A DNA stretch of 64,000 bases from Diplonema papillatum. Its lineage: Eukaryota; Euglenozoa; Diplonemea; Diplonemida; Diplonemidae. The position numbers and the translations under genes were made by a program. Positions 40,558 to 51,080 of the stretch are shown here, piece by piece. Location of the stretch: NCBI GenBank assembly GCA_030068145.1, contig JAPJBO010000793.1:1-64000 (forward strand). The letters are read 5' to 3'. The notes under the pieces are model-generated. The model was not told the DNA's origin and did no database searches. It saw only the letters and a list, made by a program, of their open reading frames with translations. Position 1 is the stretch's first letter. Every line of letters begins with the position of its first letter.

Positions 40558-40632
40558 ACCGTGTTCAGCGCAAGCACCAAGCTCCAAGGTACGCCACGCC
40601 TTGATGCTTTAGTTTGGGAAATCGCGCGGCCG
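40558..40632. repeat. family H fragment
   Basis: GTGTTCAGCGCAAGCACCAA, GCCTTGATGCTTTAGTTTGG. It continues into unrelated sequence. Confidence 0.7.
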
Positions 40633-40984
40633 GGGAAAAAACAAAATCGTGTTTCGGAAACAAAGCGCAAAACGCAGCGTTTTGAGAGCAAAGATAGCTG
40701 GGAGGGGATTTTCACTACGGTGCGCGGAAGGCGCCACAAACTCATGCGGTACAAGCCGCGGTGGCGTTAGACATTCTCCTGCGCTTCACAATACGCGACC
40801 TTCTCCTGATATCGAATTCGGGGTGGCGTGTTCCCCGCCGAAGTTCCGACCCTTGCAAGAACGTCGTTCGTCTGAGCGTCGAATTCCTGCGAGGGCTTCT
40901 TTGGAGATGGTGGTAGTCTTTTTTTTTTTTTTTTGACAGCCAGACAGGGGTTATTCTAATCCCCGAAATTCTGAAAAATCCCGG

Positions 40985-41352
40985 TTAAAAAATCTTTGAT
41001 ATGGCCAGAAAAAAAAATTCCCACGCTGCGTGTGGGAAAGCTGGGATTGCTGAAGCAAGCAGTGTCCCAAAGAGCTGCGCCTTTTTCAACCTGTTTGTCC
41101 CGGTTCCCTGCTGGACACCTCTCAGGAGAGCCTGTTTCTCCAACTTCGGTCCCTTCCAGTTGCTGTAGTCGTACTGCAATGTATTGTCATCAGGGCCAGT
41201 GGCAGCACCACTAAAACCAAATGCGGCGAGCGACATCTCTTTTAGTTTCAAAATCCTTTCAGGCCTGTGAGCTTCAGGATAGCAAACGATCCTCCAGTGA
41301 CTGATTACTGGGTGTGATGGAAAACACAATCTGGCTGCTGCTTCTCCACTTA
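40985..41352 (-). other. open frame of about 115 codons, coding-like, unknown
   Basis: Minus-strand reading LSGEAAARLCFPSHPVISHW, then AHRPERILKLKEMSLAAFGF, DDNTLQYDYSNWKGPKLEKQ, TGTNRLKKAQLFGTLLASAI. Composition and lack of repeats favour a real coding remnant. A CTGACAAGTGAAG acceptor-like string precedes it at about 41365. Its GC3 is not high, unlike the two favoured exons. No second copy and no family recognised; gene fragment or element gene are both possible. Confidence 0.35.
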
Positions 41353-42063
41353 ATTGTAGCCTTCACTTGTCAGTCCCAGTGGGCACTACGGCACTACGGC
41401 ATGATGGCCTCAACGCCTTTCAACGAATCGAGGCAGGGCGAAGCTGCTCACGACAGGCGCCCCCCAACACGCTAATCCCAACGCCCCTCATGGCTCCAGA
41501 GATACTTCTGGACCACATCGCTGGCAAAACAGCAACTACGACTCCAGGATCTGAGCCTGTAGCTTGGGTCCCTTGCCAAAAAGTTTTCACCAGAAATCCT
41601 CATCACGTGTGGCCCTATTTACGCTCTTTTTGGGCAAAATCCAAGATCCTATTTACGTTTTTTTGCACTTTTTCCGCTTGCTTTTTGCACCCGTTTTGGA
41701 TCGTAGCCGGACTGAGGAATGTCGGACTCTTCGCGCTTTCGCTTTCTTTCTGTCGTCTGTGCTAAGGAGGTTGTACCAGCACAGCCGCTAAGATCATCAC
41801 CATCATCACAATTGGAAGTTTGTCAGGCGCAAGTTCCAACAGGAACTCGAATGGTGTTGTGTCAACGCTTGCCAACATACAGCTAATACTTTCAGAGGCT
41901 CCTAGCTTGGTCACAAAACATTTCTGAATAGTTCTTCATCGAACGAAGAAATCGAGCCGAGCCACACAGCATGCTATGTCTATTTTGCGTTCCGGACTGT
42001 GGTAACTTGTCTCTTGCACTCAGATGAATGATCATATCATATGCGGCTATCTATGGCGGTCAT
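41353..42063. other. no feature recognised
   Basis: TTTGGGCAAAATC...CTATTTAC near 41630 recurs near 44272. Otherwise nothing. Confidence 0.35.
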
Positions 42064-42190
42064 TGAGCCAATTCACCTACCCCCCCTGAAAGCGACTTGA
42101 GCTCGATTACACTCGATTACGCGTCGATTACACTCGATTACACTCGATTACGATCGATTACAATCGATCAGCTTTTGGTGAATTGGGGGG
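42064..42190 (+). repeat. family L MITE, short copy
   Basis: TGAGCCAATTCACCTACCCC at left and TTTTGGTGAATTGGGG at right enclose about seven ACTCGATTACG-like units. The last bases of the right arm are lost. Confidence 0.75.
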
Positions 42191-43435
42191 GTACTGTAAC
42201 AATTGATTAAACACACAGCACTCAGCCAATCCTGATTAGCCGATGCAACGTGTCTATTATCGAGCTTTCTTCTGGGGCTAAAGATGCTGATGGCACGATC
42301 ATCGAATATCGAACAAAAAGAAGCATATTCGTCTGAAAAAAGGATGTATCCAGGCAGTGCAGCAGGGGACGAGGAAGTTCGGACTGACTTGTGGAAGCAG
42401 GTTGTCGAGTGCATAGGGGCTCGGGTACCCGTTTTCCCGTATTAGCAACCTTTGCAATTTAGCGCAGCTAATACTCGAGCCTTTTGGCATTCCCTGCGGG
42501 GCAGTTCCAGGCGATAGGGCACCCTGTCCTCGAAGATGTCAAGTTTCTGTTTGTGGGTTCGATCTCCCTGGCGACAACAAGGCGGTTGAAAACGGAGGCT
42601 AATCTCACCTTTAGGCACTGCAATGTCACGCATGCCATTGTCAGACGCCCTCGTGGGATTGACAAGGGGGTTCAGTGGACACTCATCTGTTGGCTCCTCG
42701 TTACTGCCCACGTAGGTTCCGGGAGGTCTGCTTGGCTGCACGCGGCTTGTGGTGTTGCTTCGTTCTTGAACTTTTTCTTCGGCTTCATGCGGTTCATCGT
42801 CCCGGCCTGCCCCTGGTACACGACTCGTCTCGTCTCCGTAGCTCGTCTATCCTGCTTCACTTCGTGCTTCCATCGAGCCTACTTGCGCTGTCACATTCCG
42901 ATGGGTAGTGCGTCTGCGGGAGGAACCTGCCGTTATTGTGGCTGACACACCCTGTCCCTGCGGCCTTCATCGCTGTCTGCTCTCGTGCGGCCACTGTGGG
43001 GCATGATTCCGCCTCGGATCCTCGGTTGTGCTCCTTAGCTGGATCGCTAGCTCGATAAGAAGAGCTGGTGTGTGGGCACAAGCGAATGTGGTTGCGGCTG
43101 CGGGCCGGCCGGCGTGACTGCGAGCAGACAGGCTGCATGCGCGTGGGCCCATTTGCGACCGGGGCCAGCGTCGCACCTCGGTCTCGTCCCTTACAGCCGG
43201 AGCACGTGGCTCTCCCCAAGCCTCTGGGAAGGTGGCGGAGCTGGGAAGACGCGAGAGAAAACCAAAGTAGCGGCGGCCGACCTCTGTCTGCAAGCACGTC
43301 TCTGGCAGGGCAGTCGGCACCAAACGGAGCACAGTACCTCTTCCAAAGCAGTCGGCTGAAGCGGAGCACAGTCAATGGGCATTCAGAGAGTGCAAAGCAT
43401 ATCTCTTGTAGGGCAGTGGGCAGCGGGCTTTGAGG
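42191..43435 (-). other. possible coding remnants, unknown
   Basis: Minus frames at 42148-42414 (LPGYILFSDEYASFCSIFDD) and 42442-42741 (DRTHKQKLDIFEDRVPYRLE) have normal composition and follow one another. The + frame at 42484-42945 is open too, so strand is uncertain. 42960-43390 is GC-rich without a convincing frame. I recognise nothing. Confidence 0.2.
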
Positions 43436-43590
43436 GAAAGGTCAGCGCGGTAGCGATGACCAGGAGAACACATACAGATGGGTGGGGAGAGGCCCTGGGA
43501 CTAAGGCGTGACTACCCCCGTCCCTGTCCCTCCCAGGGCGCCACCCCGAATCTAGCCTGGCTCCACCACGGTGAAGGCCCACACCTGCGG
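43436..43590 (+). repeat. family F SINE, best uninterrupted copy
   Basis: AAAGGTCAGCGCGGTAGCGA, GGTGGGGAGAGGCCCTGGGA, GGCGTGACTACCCCCGTCCC, TCCCAGGGCGCCACCCCGAA. Confidence 0.75.
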
Positions 43591-43704
43591 TTTCCGTCCC
43601 TCGTATGCTTGTGCTTGGCACTTCTTGGACCAGACAGTGGTCAACATGGTCGCTCATGGGCCAGCCAGGGGTCCACCAGTGGTCGAACCCAAAATACTAG
43701 TGTC

Positions 43705-43914
43705 AATTTCGATCACACTCTACAACGCTCGACTACACTCTACTACATTCTACTACACCCTACTACACTCGATTACACTCTACTACACTCGATTACACTA
43801 TATTACACTGTCTGTCTGCGTCGGCGATGCAGATTATCGCCACAGATTCTTTGCATTCTAACCCAAAATATTACACTCGATTACGCTCGATCAGGGGGTG
43901 GGTGAATTGGCTCA
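43705..43914 (+). repeat. family L MITE, right part
   Basis: Ends TCAGGGGGTGGGTGAATTGG CTCA. Interior: many ACTCTACTACACTCGATTAC units and the GATGCAGATTATCGCCACAG motif at 43826. The left arm is not visible. Confidence 0.7.
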
Positions 43915-44321
43915 GTCATCGAAGTAATGGAGTATTTATCATCCCCTTCTTCGGCTCGCGTAGCGAGCCGAAAAAAACGCCAATTCCCCCACTCGCGTAA
44001 GCCCGAAGAAACGGGTATGTGCAGACATCCAAGCCAGCTTGCTCCCTCCTCCACCAGTTCTTCGAAAGACCTGCATGGGCCTGCTTGGGTGGCCTTCGGG
44101 TGGCATCTTGGACACAAGATATGTGCTGATAACGTACTGATTCAGCATGTGTACAGAGAGAAACTAAAAGAATTAACGTGCTGAAATCAGTACGTTTAGC
44201 ATGCTGAACGTGAGGCCTGGCTGTAGCCTGGTGCAAAAAAAGTGCATAAAAAAAAGTGCAAAAAAATGTGTTTGGGCAAAATCTCTATTTACTTTCACGC
44301 TTTAGGGCCACACCTGATCCC
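43915..44321. other. no gene recognised
   Basis: CGGCTCGCGTAGCGAGCCG is a small palindrome at 43953. ACGTACTGATTCAGCATG and GCTGAAATCAGTACGT form an inverted repeat at 44131-44196. Confidence 0.5.
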
Positions 44322-44399
44322 CATGGTTAAAAAATCTTTTTTCACCGGCCTGTTTTCAGAATTTTTTTTAATTTGGTGAAAAAAAAATTTTTTAACCAT
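44322..44399. repeat. 78-bp hairpin element
   Basis: ATGGTTAAAAAATCTTTTTT CACC and GGTGAAAAAAAAATTTTTTA ACCAT form arms of about 24 bp. Confidence 0.85.
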
Positions 44400-44458
44400 A
44401 CAGGATAATCCCTGCAGCCAGACGCGTCAAAGAACTGGTATTATTCGACCCCCCCCCC

Positions 44459-44575
44459 GTCACTCCTGGTCCGCCTTATGTGTCCGTGGCTGAAAGGACC
44501 GAAACACGGCGCAGACGGGACCAGTGCGGTGTTGAGCACATACCCATTCCAAGCACGTTCTTGCAATCCCCCCGT
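44459..44575 (+). repeat. family G repeat
   Basis: GTCACTCCTGGTCCGCCTTA, GAAAGGACCGAAACACGGCG, TTCCAAGCACGTTCTTGCAA. Confidence 0.75.
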
Positions 44576-44615
44576 CACCCCTGCCCAGCAAGCGACAAAA
44601 GAAAAAGGCAACCGT

Positions 44616-44914
44616 ATTTTTTTACGTAAGCGCCAGCTTGAAAGGAAATGCTCGACGATGCTGCCCAACAAAGAACAGAAGGGATCCCAAGTGCTGTAAC
44701 TACCGAACCACGTGTTGAACGGACGTGAGGTCATGCGGGTCTATCCCTACACGACAAATCACACAAACACAACAGGTCAAAAGTCCTGAGTGAGAAAACA
44801 ACACACGGTGGTATAAGCGAAGAACAAACCAGATTGTGTTTGTATTGTATTTGCCCCTTACCTCAATATTTCCTCCCTTCCATTCGGAGTAGAAGCAGCT
44901 ACGTCGAGTATTTC
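44616..44914 (+). repeat. family D repeat, full length
   Basis: TTTTTTACGTAAGCGCCAGC to GCTACGTCGAGTATTTCC with all internal blocks. Confidence 0.88.
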
Positions 44915-45067
44915 CGGCAGAATCATGGGAAGGTTCCTGGTTTAAATCGGCTTTCGGCGTGCAACCGTTTCGCAGTACACCGCCAAACCATTCTCTGGTC
45001 ACCCGTTCTAATCCGACAACGCGTGCTTTGCCGCAAAAAGCGAACACACTCAAGAAAAGTCCCATTC

Positions 45068-45272
45068 TCACCCCCGGGGACTTTGAAATCATGCGAACTT
45101 TCACTCTTTCAGCTTTTTTCTTCGTCTTCTTCTTCTTCTTCTTTTTTTTTTCTTTTTTTTTCAGTACAAGCACCCCTGCTTTGTAGGGAATACTTGAGGA
45201 CGGCGGCCAGTTGCGAGAAATGTTTCGTGTGGACAGACGCAGGTAAATCTGGGTGTAGTGGCGGGCGGCTTT
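45068..45272 (+). repeat. family A tail, pyrimidine tract and family E left part
   Basis: GGGGACTTTGAAATCATGCG and AACTTTCACTCTTTCAG; then a (TTC)n tract; then GTACAAGCACCCCTGCTTTG and GAATACTTGAGGACGGCGGC of family E. Confidence 0.65.
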
Positions 45273-45672
45273 GTCGAGCATTTCCTAGCTGGCGCTTATG
45301 TCAGAAATTGTATCGTGGGAAAGTGACCAAGGTTGCTTCTCCAACCTTGGTGAGACCTTTTTAGCGTTTATTGCGGTTTAGAGGTTCGGTGTTTCAGGGT
45401 CTCCGATTGACCATTGAGGCTGAGAGTCGGGTAGTGTGAGGTAAGTAGGCATAATTACACACTTTTAACTAAAAAGTGCCTTAACTGTGGCGAGCAACGA
45501 ACAGTTTTACCCTGCAAATCTACCCAAAAAAAACCTTATCGACGGAAACAACCCGCACCACGTGAAGCACCGCAAGTGCCGCGAAATCCAAGCACCACAC
45601 TGCGAGAAAATACATATAAACGCGGACAACAGACCGGTACGGGCTACAAGGCAACCCCTGCTCAACTTGTAG
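45273..45672. other. no feature recognised
   Basis: No repeat partner and no convincing frame. Confidence 0.35.
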
Positions 45673-45674
45673 AA

Positions 45675-45893
45675 CGTGGGGGGCCCAAGACTACACTCCA
45701 CGAAGGAATGTACTTGGTGTCGGTCACAAACAGTCCCGGACATGGCTAGCCATAACCCATAACGAAAGCGTGCACTAAATATACAACCCGTAACCACATA
45801 GCCCTTTCTTGCTCTAAGAGAACCCATTCATGAACGGTCACACGGAGACCCTAAAACCCCGGAATTTCAAGCGAACTTTAACTCTAAAAAAAA
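45675..45893 (+). repeat. family A retroposon, longest form
   Basis: CGTGGGGGGCCCAAGACTAC, CTTGGTGTCGGTCACAAACA, GACATGGCTAGCCATAACCC, GGTCACACGGAGACCCTAAA, GAACTTTAACTCTAAAAAAA. The head recurs alone at 54285-54368. Confidence 0.85.
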
Positions 45894-46029
45894 CCGACGG
45901 CTTACTACAAGAAACAGTCTAAAAAATAAAATATACAAATAACGGCTTAATTTTGGCTATAAACGGCCAGCCAAGTTTGTAACTGTTGCAACTGCCACCA
46001 AGAAGTAAGCGTTTCACCAAAAACCCCTT

Positions 46030-46106
46030 GAAGGAACCTTTACGACAAATGGTCACCCGGAGACTTTAAACACCTGGATCCCCAAGCGAACTTTACACTC
46101 CAAAAA
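46030..46106 (+). repeat. family A retroposon, 3' part
   Basis: GGTCACCCGGAGACTTTAAA, CCAAGCGAACTTTACACTCC. Confidence 0.75.
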
Positions 46107-46257
46107 GGACTCCGCTTCCCCCCTCTGGCCCCACTTCGAAACACGCACAACGCAGCCCCTCGAGGATTCTTTGACGAAGGATCCTGCCAAAAACAGGAGA
46201 ACTGTCGGCGGTGGAAACAGAAGAAAAAAAAAAAACAAGAAACAGTCTAAAAAAGCT

Positions 46258-46385
46258 ACCCCAAGCAACCTCCTACCTGGCAGAGACACCCCGCGCTCTT
46301 TCAAACCCAAGAAACATTTTCCCCCGCCAAAGGGAATATCCGCCTTCGAGTGGGTTGGTCTGACACTTGCTGGTTCGCTGGGGGG
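46258..46385 (+). repeat. family B retroposon with internal extra 35 bp
   Basis: CCAAGCAACCTCCTACCTGG at left, GGGTTGGTCTGACACTTGCT at right. CCCAAGAAACATTTTCCCCC lies between. Confidence 0.6.
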
Positions 46386-46435
46386 CGGGAGGGATAAGGA
46401 AACACAATCCACCCTTCCCCCTTTTCCTTTTCCTT

Positions 46436-46640
46436 TTCCCTTTTCTACTTTACACTCTCTTCGAAGAAGACTTGGTGCTAGCATCAAACATGCATGAGAG
46501 GCAGTGTCCTGCCTAAACATTAAACTAAGTTTTCCCCCTATTTTATTTTACACTTTCTTCGACGAAGACTTGATGCTAGCATCAAACATGCATGCGAGGC
46601 AGCGTTCTGCCTAAACATTAAACTAAGTTTTTCCCCCTTT
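46436..46640 (+). repeat. family M dimer of 98-bp hairpin units
   Basis: Units start at 46459 and 46557, period 98. CTTCGACGAAG, TTGATGCTAGCATCAA and AGGCAGCGTTCTGCCT in order, then AAACATTAAACTAAGTTTTT. Unit 1 has TTGGTGCTAGCATCAA. Confidence 0.9.
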
Positions 46641-47007
46641 TTCTTTCCCTGCCTCTCCGCACTGCCAGCCTGTACGCTCAACTGGAGACTCTATACCGGC
46701 CTTCGAAACCCTCAAAATACTCTACTATTAAAGCACGAAAAAACAGTGCGCCAACAACACCCCGGACCGGCAGCACAAAAAAAAAAAAAAAAGAGAGGAC
46801 AACCCTAACAAGCGTCCAGTGTGTCATCAAAATCCGCACGGCCTTTGCTTCTCTTCCCCCTTGGGGGGCCAACCACACGGGAAAAGAAGAGCAAACAAGC
46901 ACAAACACCGACCCACAGCGCAATGTGGAAAGCAATCAAAAATTGAAGAAAAAAAAAAAAACAGAGACCAGAGAATTACGGGGCGAAAGAAGGAAATGAA
47001 GACTTCC

Positions 47008-47045
<38 letters not shown>

Positions 47046-47105
47046 CCGGAAACACAAAAAGAAACAAACAACACAAAAAAACAGTTCCGAGAAAAAAAGG
47101 ACGAT
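46641..47105. other. no gene; long A-runs
   Basis: A-runs at 46779-46793 and 47010-47043. No trustworthy frame. Confidence 0.4.
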
Positions 47106-47197
47106 CACCCAAACAACTTCCGCCGGTGGAGTATTCTTGCCTAAGGAAATCAACTGCCTTCGGGTAGGCTAGTCTGACACTAGTTGTCGTCGGGGAA
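47106..47197 (+). repeat. family B retroposon
   Basis: CCCAAACAACTTCCGCCGGT, AATCAACTGCCTTCGGGTAG, GCTAGTCTGACACTAGTTGT, followed by a long A-run. Confidence 0.75.
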
Positions 47198-47319
47198 AAA
47201 AAAAAAAAAAACAGGAAACACAAAAACAGGTAAAACGGTAGCACAAAAAAAAAAAAAAAACATCGTTTTTCCTGGCGCTGGTGTCTTCGCCGGCGACCGG
47301 GGGGGAGTCACTGCACCTT

Positions 47320-47431
47320 TGATAGACAGCTCCAGGGAATAGGATAGACCTGATAGCCCGTGTGTACCGTGATGTGCAGCTGCAGGAAATTCGATGCAGT
47401 TTCGGGGAATAGGGGTGGAGCGGCTTAGTAA
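47320..47431 (+). repeat. family K MITE, worn copy
   Basis: GACAGCTCCAGGGAATAGGA, AATTCGATGCAGTTTCGGGG, AATAGGGGTGGAGCGGCTTA. The left arm is gone. Confidence 0.6.
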
Positions 47432-47699
47432 CGTGTCAAAGCATGGCCTCAACGCATTCATGTGGGCACCCAGCGCGCCCGTTCTAGTCGGAAAGCGCTA
47501 CAGCATAGCTGTCCGCAGTTTCGGAATTGAAAGCGCGTGGATAAGCCAATGCCCTGGTTAAAATGAAGAGGGGGGAAAAAAAAGAAGAAGAAGACTGGTA
47601 CCCCGGAAACCGAAGGAACGAAGTACGCAAGAGCTCCGCCCAAACCACCCAAGGAGCCCACGACGGGGAGCTTTTTGCCGGCAAGGAAGAAATCAATAG

Positions 47700-47800
47700 G
47701 TTGGCTTCGGCGCAGGGCTTACGCTCCGTTTTCGGTCTCAGAGAAAATACGTGTGGTTCACATGTGGACGCTCAAGGTCAGGGGATTAGCTTCTATATCC
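47700..47800 (+). repeat. family O fragment
   Basis: GGCTTACGCTCCGTTTTCGG, GTGTGGTTCACATGTGGACG. Confidence 0.7.
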
Positions 47801-48050
47801 ACATTTGGACTGTCAGTCCAAATTTGGAAAAAGCCGACGGGGAAAAAGAAGAAAGCACGGCACCATCACCCAGGCCCCCGGCAGAGGTGGCCAATGTGCA
47901 ATCCGAGGCACTCAGGGCCCAGCATTGTCGTGAAGATACGTCGCGTCGCGCTGTGTTGAGCCCATTCCTGAGTGAGGACGCAAAACGCCGTTGGCGGTCC
48001 AAATTTGGAAAATGTGCCGGAGACCAAGCTAATGCCCTGCTCAAGGTTAG
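47801..48050. other. no feature recognised
   Basis: GGTCCAAATTTGGAAAATGT and AGTCCAAATTTGGAAAAAGC are near copies at 47995 and 47814. Confidence 0.45.
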
Positions 48051-48270
48051 AGGAAAATACTCGAGGGACTGCCTTGTGCTCATCTCGAAGGAGGCTAGAG
48101 GGGGAGAAAACAATACAACTACAAAGTGGGTCTTTTTTGTTGAACGCTTACGCCCGCCACTAAACCCGGATTTACCTATGTTTCGTGTGGGCTACAGCAC
48201 ATTTACCTCCTTTGATCTATCGCAACTGGCAGTCTCCTCAAGCATTTCCTACAAAGCAGGTGCGTATACA
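48051..48270 (-). repeat. family E repeat, inverted
   Basis: GGAAAATACTCGAGGGACTG, CGCCCGCCACTAAACCCGGA, CTACAAAGCAGGTGCGTATA. Confidence 0.8.
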
Positions 48271-48274
48271 AAAA

Positions 48275-48450
48275 AAGTAACTTTTCCCGCTGTGTGCGGG
48301 CAAAAAATAATAGCGTCACTACTGACTTGGCGACACGTGGCTGTGCGGCCTTGGCGACTTGTGGGCCTAGACACACCCTGCATGTGGACCAACCTGTGGC
48401 AAGCACACGTGGGGGAAAAAATAAATCAAAATCCACATGTGGTACCTGTC
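48275..48450 (+). repeat. family O repeat
   Basis: GACTTGGCGACACGTGGCTG, CTGCATGTGGACCAACCTGT, AATCAAAATCCACATGTGGT. Confidence 0.8.
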
Positions 48451-48583
48451 GAGGTGTCGGCGGGAGAGTGCACGAAGGCTATAAAACTCGAGTTTTGAGT
48501 GCGGCGGGGCGAAAGTGTTTCACTGAACGCATCGAGAAAACATACGGGCCCCACAACAGCCCCCCCTGCCTGCTTTGTAATAT

Positions 48584-48851
48584 GTTTGGGCCAGCCACGC
48601 TACCAAAGTTGACATCGAGTTTTTTGGGGTGCATGACCGATGGTTTGGCATGCCCTTCTCGTAGATCAGGTTACGTTAAGGCGTCGTCACCTGCCGTTGC
48701 GCTTGAAACTGTCGGTCTTGTGTTTGGGCCAGCCACGCTACCAAAGTTGACATCGAGTTCTTTGGGGTGCATGAAGCGATAATTTGGCATGCCCTTCTCG
48801 TAGATCAGGTTTCGTTACGGCGTCGTCACCTGCCGTTGCGCTTGAAACTGT
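48584..48851 (-). repeat. 138-bp tandem duplication, element-like
   Basis: GTTTGGGCCAGCCACGCTAC starts at 48584 and 48722; both units end GCGCTTGAAACTGTC. The minus strand reads HAPQ(K/R)TRCQLW in both copies. This is faintly like the Cys/His end of a DNA transposase, but too short to call. Confidence 0.85.
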
Positions 48852-49514
48852 CAGCCGGGAACGAAGAGGTTGTTGAGTTTGACTCCAGTCTGACTTTGTG
48901 CAGTGGCACGAGAGGTGTGGAATAGGTGGGAGGCCGCAACAATGCAATCCCACTACTCTTGTTGCCGCTTTGCTTTTATCCAATGAATGGGAAGACGGCA
49001 GCAGCTGCTTCCTTGTGGGGCTACGTACAGGTCAAATCGCACAAACAGCGGCCGGTGTTAGCGCCCAGAGATCCCTTCCCAGGACAATTGCCCTCGACGA
49101 TGGGCGAGATGCGGAAAACCCTGGTCGCCTTTTCAACAAACAACAGTCGAAAGACATCAAACTGCACATCAGCCTCGGTTGGTTGTCGGCAACACAACAC
49201 TGAATGGTAAAATTAAATCGAAGTGGCTCTCAGGCTGATGATTCGCTTCCGATCTGGAAAAGACTACAAAAATCGCCGGAACACCAAATCCAATAGTTAC
49301 CCCCAAAAAAATATAAACAGAAAAAATAAAAAACACAAACCGACGGTGACCCCCAAAACCTTTTTCAACCTTTCCAACACCCTTCAAGCTAAACCATTAT
49401 ACAACGACCCCCTACCCCCCCCCCGGGCACACACACACACACCCACATCTGCGTGGACACACTCTCGCTAAGGGGGGCGCCACGTCAAAATGAGTCCGCG
49501 ACACACACACATCA
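48852..49514. other. no gene; family B tail and CA run
   Basis: AAAGACATCAAACTGCACAT and TTGGTTGTCGGCAACACAAC at 49148-49200 match 54508-54560. (CA)n at 49428-49442. Confidence 0.45.
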
Positions 49515-49605
49515 GGGGGAGCATCGGCGGTTACTTGAAACTGAAGGAGTCGTGGACGCCTCTCGCACAGGAAGGCACCACGTGGAACAGGTCTACAACA
49601 CCCAC
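49515..49605 (+). repeat. family P fragment
   Basis: GCATCGGCGGTTACTTGAAA, GTCGTGGACGCCTCTCGCAC. Confidence 0.75.
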
Positions 49606-49786
49606 ACACAGCCACGCCACACACACAGAGAAGCAAAACTCGACCTCTTAGCCGGTGCAAGCCATGGGCCCTCTGTATCGCAAATAAAAGTCACACGCCC
49701 GTCAATCCACTTATTTGGACCATGAGGCATGAGGGGCAAGCCGGCGTTTGCGCCTGTCCGCAATCCACAAGAAGCACGCAAAAACT

Positions 49787-49866
49787 CTAGCAACCCCACG
49801 GAGTTTTTTCAAGCGTGCATGCTGACCTAGCAACCCCACGGAGTTTTTTCAAGCGTGCATGCTGAA
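49787..49866 (+). repeat. 40-bp direct duplication
   Basis: CTAGCAACCCCACGGAGTTT and AAGCGTGCATGCTGA twice in a row. Confidence 0.92.
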
Positions 49867-50035
49867 CTCTCACTCTCAAGAAAGAAGCGGAGCAAAAACG
49901 GAAAGCTCGGATGAAGCAGCGAAAGGAAACTGCCTTCTTCTTGTTTGCCCCGCTACCACCGAGTCCTTTGTCCTTAGCTTCTCTCGCTCCTCCCCCTCCC
50001 TACCGTTTTTTTTTTTATATACAGTGCATTTTGTG

Positions 50036-50117
50036 CTGAATGGAACATTTCCGGAACAACGATGGCACATGAAAAGCTGAACGAAGCCAGCAAAACTTGT
50101 TTTCACTCTAAAAAATA
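50036..50117 (+). repeat. family A-type retroposon with GGAACATTTCCGG head
   Basis: GGAACATTTCCGGAACAACG, CACATGAAAAGCTGAACGAA, TTTTCACTCTAAAAAATA. Confidence 0.7.
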
Positions 50118-50421
50118 TATCATCATGCTGCACTAAGAAGCCACTTGGGTTTGTCAGCTGTGTTACGGCACCATGAGGACCTGCCGCATATGTGGGGCAT
50201 GTGGATAAGCTGAACCCCCAACCCTTGCTCCTTCACTGGGGTTTATGGTTGAGACATCTGGACCTATTCGGATCGTCCAAGCTTCTGTTGCGAGACGGCT
50301 TGCCGGCTGCCTCAGTTTTGCTCGGATCGACCAGGATAGGAATGAGTTGAGGAGGTGACCCGCGGCATCGTCAGCGAAGGGTAAGTGTCGGCGTCTTCGG
50401 ACAACGTCCTTGCTCCCGCTG
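50118..50421. other. unassigned; may be LSU variable-domain sequence
   Basis: It runs straight into an LSU-associated segment at 50422. It may belong to a variable LSU domain of this species, but I cannot show that. Confidence 0.25.
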
Positions 50422-50473
50422 GCCTGACGTGGTTAAACGCTCGCAGGCTCATGTCAGACACAGCGATCTTCTA
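50422..50473 (+). pseudogene. LSU rRNA-associated fragment
   Basis: CCTGACGTGGTTAAACGCTC, GCAGGCTCATGTCAGACACA and GCGATCTTCTA match the sequence directly before the conserved CCCGTCTTGAAAC site at 20990. Here the match stops just before that site. Confidence 0.6.
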
Positions 50474-50474
50474 T

Positions 50475-50630
50475 TGGTGAAAGTCCCCTGGAGACTCTAA
50501 ACCCCCGGGTTTTCAGAGCGAGCCTACTGTTGAAAAACAACGCTGGAAAAAGTGTCAAACAAACAGTCGGTCTAAAATAAAAGGTCACCCGGAGACTCTA
50601 AAACCCCGTTCCAAGCGAACTTCCACGCAC
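50475..50630 (+). repeat. two family A tails
   Basis: AGTCCCCTGGAGACTCTAAA at 50481 and GGTCACCCGGAGACTCTAAA at 50582, the second with AAGCGAACTTCCACGC. Confidence 0.6.
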
Positions 50631-50650
50631 ACACAAAAAATGCTGGCGGG

Positions 50651-51080
50651 GTGCGACGACAAACCCCGAGAAACCCGGGAATAGAGCTTTTACTAGCTAT
50701 CCTCTCAACCCTAATTGATGCTGGTCGTCCATCGCTTCGTTTATCCGTGCAACAACTCCGGAAATGTTCGTTAGCGTTCCCCAGTGTGATGCAGACATCA
50801 ATTCGTCTGGTCTCAATTCTCCGCCGACCTTCCAAAATACTCTTCACTCCTTTACAAATACCAAGTAGAATTGCTGTTGCGCCAACTTTGCTCGCTTTGT
50901 CTCTCTCTCTCTCTCTCGTTTTGATTTTTTTCCCTTTTCACTCTCTCTCTCCTACACATCAACCATTATCAATCTTGCTTTCCTCTGATGTCTTTGTTTC
51001 TACTCCTATCGGCCGTATGCGCAAGTCCGTCGCTACTCTCATTCACCGCAATTTCTCCTGCCACGAGGTTACCCCGAAGT
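50651..51080 (+). other. open frame into the hAT-like element, probably chance
   Basis: The frame continues to 51490, but its second half is the GC-rich interior of the hAT-like element, and its first half passes through CT repeats. No domain recognised. Confidence 0.15.

Noticed and set aside
48584-48851. piggyBac-type Cys/His domain in HAPQKTRCQLW
   Set aside because: Too short, interrupted, and the expected run of Cys pairs is absent.
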